A program made the position numbers and the translations under genes. From Sambucus nigra (taxonomy: Eukaryota > Streptophyta > Magnoliopsida > Dipsacales > Adoxaceae): a stretch of 64,000 nucleotides of DNA. Positions within the stretch are counted from its first letter, which is position 1. Every line of letters starts with the position of its first letter. Where the stretch lies: contig OX422210.1 in assembly GCA_949130495.1 (NCBI GenBank), positions 498,705,760-498,769,759 on the forward strand, written 5' to 3'. This document shows positions 10,141 to 20,017 of the stretch, in pieces. The notes under the pieces were generated by a model. The model made no database searches, had not been told where the DNA came from, and worked only from the letters and a program-made list of their open reading frames with translations.

Positions 10141-11513
10141 GCCTTTGCTACCTTGGCCTCCATGGTCGACATGCCCGAAGGAATAATAATGACCCCCTTC
10201 CTAGTTCAAAAATATGATAAACTAACCCACTGCTACCATATTGAGCTCATCACTAAAAAATATCCCGAGCTTGCCAATTGCTGGTATTATGATATCTGGC
10301 ACCTCCTCAAGCATGGTAGGTATCCCGAAGGATCCAATAAGAAAGACCGAGCAACCCTCCGAAGACTGACCACCTTGTACATCATCTGTCACAAAGCACT
10401 GTTAAAGAGAAACTTTGATGGAACCCATCTACACTGCATCGCAGGGGCTGACATTGAAGAGGTAATGCAGAAAATCCATAGCGGGGAATACGGGCCCCCA
10501 CATGAACGGTCACATGCTTGCCAAGAAGATCATTCGACAAGGCTACTATTGGACCACCTAGTCCAGGATTGCACCGCCTATGTCCGGAGATGCCTCAAAT
10601 GCCAATAGTTTTCTAACCTTCAACACCTGCCTCCACGAAAATTAGACAACATGACTTTTCCCTGGCCGTTCTCCACCTGGGATATTGACATCATAAGGAG
10701 GGTTACAACCAAGGCTTCCAACCGACATAAATTCATCATAGTTGCCATTAATTACTTCACCAAATGGGTTGAAGCAGAGTCATATGCAGTTCTGAGCGCC
10801 AAGAAAGTTGCCAAATTCATCGGGAAGAACATAATCTGCTGATATGGGGGCCCGCACGAGCTAGTGTTAGATAACGGGTTGCACTTCGAGGCAGAAGTCA
10901 CAGAAGTGGTTAACGAATATGGGATTCAGAGAGACAAATCCTATCCCTACCGACTTCAGACCAATGCTGCAGTCGAAGCAGCTAATAAGAACCTCAAAAC
11001 CATCATTATTAAGATGACCAAAAGCTGTCGAGATTGGTCCGATCGAATCCCTTATGCCCTCTGGGGATACCGAACCTCTACTGGGGCTACCCCTTACTCT
11101 TTAGTCTACGACATGGAAATAATCCTACCCGTGGAGCTGGAAATACCCTCGTTACACGTCATGATTGAAAGCAAGGTCAGTGGAGAAGACTGGTACTGAA
11201 GCCGTCTTGATGAGCTAACCCTCCTAGATAAAAGGAGATTGAAAGCTATATATCATATACAAGGGTACCATCACCGAATAGCGTGTTTATTTAATAAGTG
11301 AGTCAAGGATCGCGGTGTCTGAGAAGGGGATTTATCCCTCAAAGAAATAGTAGAGCCCATTTGGGACCCCAGAGGTAAATTCAAGCCCAATTAGCGCGGC
11401 CCATACGTTGTGAAGAAGATCTTGTCAGGAGGTGCCGCCATGCTCACCGACCTTGATGGAGAAGAGATGGCTCGTCCAGTCAACCTGGACCGTCTCAAGA
11501 ATTTCTACCCGTA
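10141..11513 (+). pseudogene. Tat1 integrase
   Basis: The integrase would insert the cDNA into the chromosome. The zinc-binding region lies at about 10470-10607, ending CTAYVRRCLKCQ. Inside it the frame is shifted by an extra C (10496-10500) and restored by a lost base near 10558, so a short stretch is out of frame. The catalytic core has Asp in WDIDII (10687), Asp in VLDNGLHF (10870) and Glu in AAVEAANKN (10975), so D,D,E are all present. Stops occur at 10606 and 10840 and after 11197. The C-terminal part ends RPVNLDRLKNFYP with a TAG at 11511-11513. No chromodomain is seen, as expected for this lineage. Confidence 0.9.
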
Positions 11514-11890
11514 GTTCGAAATTTTAGCACGCTACGAATCTTCTTATCTCCCTTATATTAAAAAAAAAATCTTTGTAACGACATATTTTTAATAAGTCCG
11601 TCACAATTTATTATGTCGTATACTGCTACAAGTCGTCGAAGAATTGTGAAGATTATTTCTATAAAAGACGGATCCGAATTACCAGTTGTCTTCAACATTC
11701 AAGCCCAACAATATGAACTTTGGTAAGATATGGTTCTAAAGTTTCATTTACGTTTCATATTAAGAGTGTTGGGATATTTTTAAAAAGGTTTTTAAAAAAA
11801 AGCTTTTATATAAAATGTTTTTTTAAAGAGGTTTTTTAAATGTTTGTGAAAATTGCTTCAGTAGTAAGCGTACCTAGGTTTCGACGCCAA

Positions 11891-12004
11891 GGTCGTTCAA
11901 GCGAGATCTCAATCTCGTTCGAACGAGATTGGCATGTCGCGCGTAGTCGTTCAAACGACACGCGATCTCGTTCAAACGAGATGGGGTTCTCGTTCGAACG
12001 ACCC
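11891..12004 (+). promoter_or_regulatory. Cluster of short CG palindromes upstream of LTR TATA
   Basis: Within about 115 bases the words TCGTTCGAACGA, TCGTTCAAACGA and TCGTTCAAGCGA, and the half-site ATCTCGTTC, recur six or so times. The last copy lies about 55 bases before TATAAAAAT at 12060. The 3' LTR keeps the same cluster (14737-14849) with several CpG-type changes. The position suggests an enhancer, but no factor can be named. Confidence 0.5.
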
Positions 12005-12059
12005 TACTTTCGGCTGACACGTCTGACTTCATCCTTATCTTTGACTGACTCAAATTTCC

Positions 12060-12068
12060 TATAAAAAT
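12060..12068 (+). promoter_or_regulatory. TATA box of the 4-kb element LTR
   Basis: TATAAAAAT follows the palindrome cluster. The 3' LTR has TATAAAAAGG at 14906-14915. The position is right for a U3 promoter. Confidence 0.55.
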
Positions 12069-12696
12069 GAATGCCAGCCTTCGCTTTTAGGCACGGAGAA
12101 CAGTTTCAGAATTAAAGAGTCTTATTCTTTTGAAACTTTTGTGTATCTGCCGAGATTTAATTTAATACCTTTTGGCATAAAGTTTTTCTCCAATAATTTT
12201 AAGGGTTCAAATATTTCATTTTTAATTCACAAAATTCCAATTACTTTTATGTGAATTATTTTGTGGAACCCAAGAACATATTTTGTTTTTGTTCATACTT
12301 TGTGGGGAGAGCTCTACAACCGACAATTGCATGCTATTATGGAGGGAGTCCTTATAAAGTTCACATCTTGTGGTGAAGCCATTTCTCTTCTTCACTGCTG
12401 CCCTCCTGGAAAGAGAAAGTTTCAGTCGAGACATCGAAACCGACACCCGCGGGTATTTCGCATGTCACCCTATTTCATTGTAATCCGTGTAAGCCGATTT
12501 CTTACAAATTATAGTGAAATAAAAGGTTTTTCCCCTTTGGGGGATTTATCCTGAAATTGTTTGTTTTATCCTGCATGCTTTATTTTATTGGATAAATCAT
12601 CTAGATGCATGTTTTAGGGTTTAACTAAAATTTAGGATTAATTAAAATTGGATTTTGTTTGAGAAGTCGCAATATTTCCACTGTAGCGATTCTATA

Positions 12697-12885
12697 AATT
12701 GGTATCAGAGCGGGTTACGCTAATTTATCGCGTGATCCTGATTGTTTTCGAGGTTTTACTTTCTGATACAATTTGTCTACTCACGTTTACAAATTGGTAT
12801 CATAGCGGGTTACGCTAATTTATCGCGTGAACTTGATTTTTCAAGGACTTATTTTTATACAATTTGACTTCTTACATCGTCAAAT
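12697..12885 (+). repeat. Primer binding site and tandem duplication of the PBS region
   Basis: The PBS TGGTATCAGAGC is at 12700-12711. About 95 bases on, a second copy of the whole segment begins (TGGTATCATAGC at 12795, again followed by GGGTTACGCTAATTTATCG). The second copy has one mismatch in the primer site, so the first is the likely working site. Confidence 0.8.
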
Positions 12886-14419
12886 AGCTAGTTATGCATC
12901 TTGATATATTTTCCAGCGTTGTGACATGTACTTATTGTATAGATTTTTGTTTTTGATTTTTTTTTGAAAAATCCAAAAAGATTTTTGTATTTTGTTTACA
13001 CCATTTATGGATGATCACTTAGGATGACCGAGTCACAACATCATTCCATTATTTTCATGTGACTATTTGACAGAGTTTTGAGACAAAAGGTCAATTCATC
13101 CTTGTGCTTTATAATGTTTGGAGTCATTAAGATGTAATTAAGTGTTACTTCCTACATGTTTGACTCATGTTTCCTTTATTGCACACATGCACGGATTTGT
13201 TTGATTATTGTGCTTGTCTTATCACATGTTGGTTGGGTGTTTTCACTTCAATCATGTCCTTAAAACGAACCAAGCGCGATAAATTTTGATAAGGAAATTA
13301 TGCATATAAAAACCGTTTTGTGAGTTTGTGTGCTTTGTTTGAAAAACGGGGAGGGGTTGTGAAAGGTAATTATCTATCCTTTTCGCAAAAGCCACCGTTA
13401 AATTGGACCTAAAAATGGAGGAATTTTATTATCCGGGGTCCAAAGAGGTTTAAAAGAGCCCGAAAAAATTTAAAGGCAATAAAAATAAAATTCTTCCAAT
13501 TATGGGCCATTTAGGTTTTCGCACCAATTCTCCAAAGTTTGAGAATTTAGTTTATCACCTCTAAAAGAAAATATATATGAGGGTGTTTGGTTGGAGATTT
13601 TAAACGGGTTTGCACGTCCTTGAAATTCTTGAAAAAGCGCTAAAAAGTTTTGGACTTTATTGGTGTGGAAATCATTTGACTTTGATTTGTTGATTTGCAT
13701 AAGACGGTGTCATTTAAATTCAACAAATTGTTACACCTAAGGATACTTTTGATGTTCATTTGTTAGGGGTACATGTATTCACTATGCATATATGATTGAT
13801 TGAGTTGATTTACCTATCGAATGTGTTCACACCCATTCATTTCGTTTCCATGACTTGGTTGTTTGAGTTTAAATCCATGGTGTGATTTTTTTTGTATCAT
13901 ATTTTTCAAAGTGGTATCTTATTTTTGTATGAAAAATTGAAAAATCCAAAAAATAGTTTGTGAGATTTTTTAGATACTCCTTTGCATGCGCGTAGTTTGA
14001 TCCTTATTTGCTATACATTTTTATAGTGACACTCCATGTTTTGATTTTTTCTTCTTATTTATCTATTTGGGGACATCATAAAAAGGGGGAGAAAGAATTA
14101 TCATGTTATGGGGGAGTTTTTTGCATTATGAGGGAGATTTGATTTATTAATGTTTTATTCTTATATCATTTCAAACTCGATGCTTCACGAAGGTTTTTAC
14201 TTTATCTCATGTGTGTAGGTACAAAGATTTAAGATCATGATGTTGCACACCCTGATGAGAAAAGCTTTGAGAGTTTTGATGTTGAAGAGAAATTTGAGAA
14301 CTTGCAAATTTTACCTTTTCAGTTTTGGGATTCATGAGAGGGTAAATTTGTATAGGCATTTTGGTTTTTGATAATTCGAATATTTTATGTATGTACCGGC
14401 ATAGACATAGGGGGAGATT
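12886..14419 (+). other. Non-coding interior of the 4-kb element
   Basis: No open frame of meaningful length and no gag or pol motif was seen in any frame. Near the 3' end G-rich runs (AAAAAGGGGGAGAAAG at about 14082, TTATGGGGGAGTT at about 14106) precede the true purine tract at 14409-14419, as in 3' ends of Copia elements. Confidence 0.6.
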
Positions 14420-15541
14420 TGTAAGGACATATTTTTAATAAGTCCGTCATAATTTATTATGTCGTATACCGCTACAAGTCGTCGAAGAATTGTTAAGATT
14501 GCTTATACAAAAGACGGATCCGAATTATCAGTTGTCTTCAACATTCAAGCCCAACAATATGAACTTTGGTAAGATATGGTTCTAAAGTTTCATTTACGTT
14601 TCATATTAAGAGTGTTGGGATATTTTTAAAAAGGTTTAAAAAAAAAAGCTTTTATATAAAATGTTTTTTAAAGAGGTTTTTTAAATGTTTGTGAAAAATT
14701 GCTTCAGCAGTAAACATACCTCGGTTTCGATGCCAAGGTCGTTCAAGCGATATCTCAATCTCGTTCGAACGACATTGGGATGTCGCCCATAGTCGTTCAA
14801 ACGACACACGATCTCGTTCAAATGAGATGGGGTTCTCATTCGAACGACCCTGCTTTCGGCTGACACGTCTAACTTCATCCTTATCTTTGACTGACTCAAA
14901 TTTCCTATAAAAAGGAATGTCAGCCTTTGCTTTTAGGCGTGGAGAACAGTTTCAGAATTAAAGAGTCTTATTCTTTTGAAACTTTTGTGTATCTGCCCAG
15001 ATTTAATTCAATACCTTTTGGCAGAAAGTTTTTCTCCAACAATTTTAAGGGTTCAAATATTTCATTTTTAATTCACAAAATTCCAATTACTTTTATGTGA
15101 ATTGTTTTGTGGAACCCAAGAACATATTTTGTTTTTGTTCATACTTTGTGGGGAGAGCTCTACAACCGACAGTTGCATGCTATTGTGGAGTGAGTCCTTA
15201 TAAAGTTCACATCTTGTGGAGAAGCCGTTTCTCTTCTTCACTGCTGCCCTCTTGGAAAGGAAAAGTTCCAGCCGAGATATCGGAACCGACATCTGCGTGT
15301 ATTTCGTATGTCACCCTATTTCATTGTAATCCGTGTAAGCCGTTTTCTTACAAATTATAGTGAAATAAAAGGCTTTTCCCTTTGGGGGATTTTTCCTGAA
15401 ATTGTTTGTTTTATCCTGCATGCTTTATTTTATTGGATAAATCATCTAGATGCATGTTTTAGGGTTTAACTAAAATTTAGGATTAATTAAAATTTGATTT
15501 TATTTGAGAAGTCGTAATATTTCCACTGTAGCAATTCTACA
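14420..15541 (+). repeat. 3' LTR of the 4-kb element
   Basis: It starts TGTAAGGACATA and ends ATTCTACA. It aligns end to end with 11574-12696 with a modest number of differences, clearly fewer than between the two Tat1 LTRs, so it is a younger insertion. Confidence 0.92.
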
Positions 15542-15546
15542 ATCTT

Positions 15547-15968
15547 CCTTTCCTTCTACCCAGAACTATGTGGGCTTGATCCTCTACATAAACCATTTCT
15601 ATAAAAATTAAACTTTTCAAAAAACCCCAGAGGTACGTAGGCAGCTCATACAACTTACATGAACACGTCCCTTTCTTTTTCACAAAAAACTATTCTTCTG
15701 TAATCTCCGAAAAACGACACTTCATTCTAACATATACTTGAACAAAAGGATTATGCATGCCTTAGCGATCGGTATAGATAATTCAAAAATACAAAATTCA
15801 TCAAAAGGCACAGTTGGATGATATAAAACTTATTTATTTCACTAATAAGACGTTACAGTACAATTAAATAAGAAAAGGAATGAACAACTTCCTTCCCCCT
15901 ACATTCCTAAAAAGCCAATTAAATTTCCAAACTTATTCCCCATTACAAAGTAAACTCCCCCAAGAGTC
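15547..15968 (+). other. Tat1 sequence downstream of pol
   Basis: Tat1 resumes after the ATCTT duplication. It contains GAGGTACGTAGGCAGCTC (about 15630), a block commonly found after pol in Tat elements. On the minus strand an AATAAA (15832-15837) lies about 135 bases beyond the end of antisense ORF A and could be its poly(A) signal. Confidence 0.5.
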
Positions 15969-17258
15969 CTACCCACAACTACCTGAGGATCCCACTCCAT
16001 CATCATCTACATCCTGGGGTCCCAAAGCTTCCCCTGCCTGAATGGAGTGCCACAGATGCTCCATGGACCGATAAGCTTGAACCAGCCTTGGAAAAACTAC
16101 CACACCTACCTCCATGGTATCAGATAAGGCAAGCCACCTTTGTCCAGTCTCCACTACCAATATATTGTTGACTACTCTTTTCCACAACCAATTCATATAA
16201 TCCCCAGGGATGTGACAAACTCTCATAATAGACTAAGAGGGACGGGTCGACGGATGCCGACTCTCCCATAAAGAGCCAAGCCGCATGCACAGACGCTCTG
16301 TCAGATCTTCTACCGGAAGAAAGTTTAGTGTCCGAGGTGGCACGATCTGCTCCTAGCCAAATTGGCACAGAAGTCGCCAAGGGAAATAAAAAGAGGTCCG
16401 TCTGAGACCAACCAGCCGAACGTACAAGTATTCCCCCAGCTCCAGAATAGGCAACAACTGTCCCCACCAAGGCACTAACCAGCATAAATTTAGAGCCCCA
16501 TACTCCACAAGCCAGTCCTACCAGATCTCAATATCTGGGCTAATGCTGGTGAAATGGCTCGAAAAAATGTTGGGTACAACCGACAAAGGGTATTCCGGAG
16601 GAGTCACCAGGCGGAGTCTTTCTGACAACCACATGAACAACATCACAGGGTTACCCCTCAGAAAGTCATAACGGCATTCATTCTAACCTTCCAGGCCATT
16701 CAAAGTCTCTGCTAATATCACCGTCGTAGGATTGCGACGGTATGACATCCATGAAGTAATAGCTACAAGTTGTGGGTCCACCAGCAGTTCTCCAGTCACT
16801 AGCAGTAATTTCGAAACCAAGCCCAAAACGACGGCTCCGGCATATCCAGCATCACCAACCTCCTGCAAATGCACAGACCGCAGCACCGCAGAAAGGGAGA
16901 TCATTCCTCCAGTAACCAAAGATCTACCCATCGAGGGTGAGACATGGATAAGTCTAACCAATAACTCCCGGGGAGACCGACAAAACTCAGGCATAACAGC
17001 CGCTACAATAGGATTTACACCCAACATGGCAGAAAACTCCTCATAAGTCGGACAAACTTCTTCCATGCCAAAGCGGAATACATGGTCTTCGGGGTACCAA
17101 AATTGTACCGCCGCCATTAGCATGTTCCATTCTATGGGCCGATTACGCCATAAAGAGACTCGACACATGTTGAAAGCATTGTAGTCAACATTATAAGAGC
17201 GCATTGCTTCCAAGGCATCGAGGTAGTTAGCAAACTCAATACTACCAGGGAGAGCCAT
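15969..17258 (-). pseudogene. Antisense ORF A in Tat1: plant mobile domain / DUF7745-like protein
   Basis: It opens with ATG at 17258 (MALPGSIEFANYLDALEAMR). It reads 191 codons to a stop at about 16683 and continues recognisably through a stop and frameshifts in 16485-16120 and 16226-15969. The pattern WNMLMAAVQFWYPEDHVFRF, then PTYEEFSAMLGV, later PTTVILAETLNGLE, resembles the plant DUF7745 / plant-mobile-domain family often found beside retrotransposons. This family match is from memory and moderate. A longer open frame starts at 17483, but the ATG at 17258 is preferred because a TATA box (17337-17346) lies 80-90 bases upstream. Function is unknown. It runs opposite to gag-pol, between pol and the nested element. 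Confidence 0.65.
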
Positions 17259-17336
17259 CTGGTATGAAATAGTAAACAAGTAGGAATGTGGAAAAGAATG
17301 AATGTGAAGGTGTGATGAAAACACTCCACCCTTACC

Positions 17337-17346
17337 CCTTTTTATA
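17337..17346 (-). promoter_or_regulatory. TATA box for antisense ORF A
   Basis: On the minus strand TATAAAAAGG followed by GGTAAGGG lies about 80-90 bases before the ATG at 17258. Upstream are CCTATCGGCGGG (about 17465-17480) and GCCGATCTGC (17491-17500), which resemble motifs in the Tat1 LTR promoter. Confidence 0.5.
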
Positions 17347-17500
17347 CTTGAAAACCCCACAAAAGACACAACTTTTATAGAAATCGGAGGGAATCTAGCC
17401 CTATGAAGTACTAAAGGCTGAAGAGAGTACCAATCATAGCCTTGCTTGATTAGACTGGACTGACCCGCCGATAGGCAGGACAAGGGATTTGCAGATCGGC

Positions 17501-20017
17501 TGTAATACCCCGTATTTTTATGGCTTTTAAATTTAGGGATTTATTAAATTTAATTGAGATAAATTAATTTAATTTTAATCCGGAATGTTGTTTTAAATAC
17601 TTACTAGAGTGATGAGAGTTAGTAATTATTGGAAATTTGTTTAATGTTACTGGATGAGTGTAGTAATATATATGAGATTTATTTTATAAAAAATTATCAG
17701 GCGTGAATAAAATGACAATTATGAAAATTTAAGTCGGGACGCGCCTGTGTCGTGTCGGGACTAAATTATTATTATATAAAGTGAATAAATTATAAGTTGC
17801 CCATTTTGTCGTTTCGAGTGCACCAAAGTGTCCGAAAGGGTCGAGATAGTCAGAAAAGTGTACCTGGGGGTTTTGTTTGGGTCTCGGGGCATTTTTAGGC
17901 CTATTTAGTACCCCGGGAGGGCGTTTTGGACATTTTGTAATTATGAGTGATTAAACCCACGAATTTGATAGGTTTATATCAGATAGAAAGTGTTGTCTTC
18001 TAGGGTTAACATAACTAAAATCTAATGACGGCCATTGGAGAGGAAGAGGAGAAGCTTTCCAAAGAATTATAGGCCAAGAACTCCTCCGGTTGCACCGCCG
18101 TCACCGCCAAATGGTAAATCGCGCAACGAGGATCTCAACCACACCAAACTCTTCCAAAAAACCAGAACTTTAAATTTCAGGCAAGTATCTATCTTGCTTT
18201 TATCAAGTTAATGCTCTTTTATATTAGTCTAGGGTTGATTAGAATTAGTGTTCTTAAAAGAAAACGTTAATTGGAGACACAAATTGCATGTTATAGAGAT
18301 AGAGATTATATTTCTGGAAATCCATTTCACATGTAGAGGTTGAACCACAAATTTTCATGGTATTAGTGATAGAAAATCTGGAAAAAGAATGGAAGAAACT
18401 AAGTTAAAGAAGATATTAGGGTTCATGAGAATTATATAGATTTTGGCCCTTTTAACCCATGATTCATGATGAAAACTCGCATGCCTTACGTAGATTATTA
18501 CTCATTTGGGTTTATTATGTTTGTGGTATTAATTTCTGGGAGTTTGGGAGTTAAAAATTTGGAATTGGATGAGTTTGGATGATATAACCCGTAATTGGTA
18601 TTCTGCAGATTTTGCCATACCTGTTTGATCGATCGATCGAGCCCATATCATCGATCGATCGACGATTCGATCGATCGACCCCTCCTGGAAAACTGTATTT
18701 TTGTTCGTGTTAGCTTAATACGATTTTATGCGTAGTAAACCTTAATTAGGGTTGCTAGAACATAATGGACCATAAAAAGGACCAGTAGGGTCAAGATAAG
18801 CCCCGTTAAGTGGGACTTTAATGTGAAGGGATATAAAGGGTAAACGGGGAGATATTTATACTTAGAAAATCATACGTGCGTTGATTTAATAATCGAAATG
18901 TCTAGGAAGTTGGAGTAGAAGGTAAGTGAGGGCCTACTGAAATTATACTTAATTAAAGATAATACTTCGAGAGACGAGAAGTCAGTTTAGAATGACTTAA
19001 TTACGAGAATAAAAGGAATGAGTCTGTTATACGAGATAATTGAGTAAAATGTGTAATAACGGATAATTATAATTATGGGTCGTGAGCGCACCTAATTTAA
19101 TAATGTGGATGTGAATACATATTTATATATGACGGTGTGATTGTGCATATATTATTTCTCTGTAAAAATCGTACCCGGGCTACTTGCTATCACGGGGGTT
19201 TCGGCGCTGGGACAGTCTTCTCTCGATGGGACCTTTATGGGGGATATTGACTTGTACCTTAGAACATAGTATTTCCCTGGTACAGGCTATCTGATTGATA
19301 GTCAGACGGGCCTAAGAGACGTGTGGGTATGTGTTGACCTCTTAGGACCGGGAACTATGCTTCGCCTCCATTTGTATGTGTTTTTGTTAATTCAGTTCGA
19401 GAGTGATTCCGAACTAGCATTTCCCTAAATATGTGTGATATAGGGACATGATAGCAGAGTATGCCATCACCATAGATTTTATGTGGGGTTCCGTTAGTAT
19501 ATATGTATTATATGAGTGGTTGGTATATATATACTTATTTATGGAAACGTTGCACCATATATTTTATGTGGGGTGCCGTATCTATATATATTATATGTCT
19601 AATTAATATATATATACATGTATCTATATGAGAACTTTCTACTTAGTGAAATAGTAGTTAAGTAAAGTATGAAATTCTTCAACTTCGCTATAAGTATTCG
19701 GAAACATTATAACGATACAAAATTATTCTAAATAATGTAAGAAATCTTGAAGAGATAGATTTTACTAAAGTGAATATCATAACCTTAATTTCACGTGTTA
19801 AGACTTATGGAAAATAAGTTAGAGAGATATATGGGATTCATTAGTACGGTAGACGTGCACACTAGATGAGAGGTGAGAATTCTCAAGAGAGTGTCGCATA
19901 CTAATAGGACTGTTGCATTAGCCAGTAAGCATTTAAATACTTGCTAAACAATTTTTAAAATGTCTGTACATTCGGGCTCTGACCCGTTTGCTATTACCTT
20001 TGCTCTCTTGTGTGTAT
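17501..20017 (+). repeat. 5' LTR of large-LTR element, left part
   Basis: It matches 28277-30794 nearly base for base. The visible differences are single bases, a 20-odd-base segment at about 19280 absent on the right, and an extra CGATCGATCGA block on the right (about 29455). It contains runs of CGATCGATCGA at 18628-18680. It is interrupted at 20017 by the solo LTR. Confidence 0.92.

Larger units (their letters stand above)
11574..12696 (+). repeat. 5' LTR of the 4-kb element
   Basis: It starts TGTAACGACATA and ends ATTCTATA, a mutated form of the ATTCTACA seen in the 3' copy. It holds a cluster of CG-containing palindromes at 11891-12004 and a TATA box at 12060. Confidence 0.92.
11574..15541 (+). 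mobile_element. Non-autonomous LTR retrotransposon (4 kb) inserted in Tat1
   Basis: Two LTRs of about 1.12 kb (11574-12696 and 14420-15541) flank 1.7 kb with no usable ORF. A perfect 5-bp target duplication, ATCTT, lies at 11569-11573 and 15542-15546. The PBS TGGTATCAGAGC (initiator tRNA-Met) begins three bases after the 5' LTR, and a purine tract AGGGGGAGATT directly precedes the 3' LTR. The purine tract and size suggest a Copia-derived element that depends on another element's proteins. It sits just past the end of Tat1 pol (11513). Confidence 0.93.

Noticed and set aside
17259..17483. Upstream 75-codon extension of antisense ORF A
   Set aside because: It contains the TATA box and has no domain resemblance; the ATG at 17258 fits the promoter position better.
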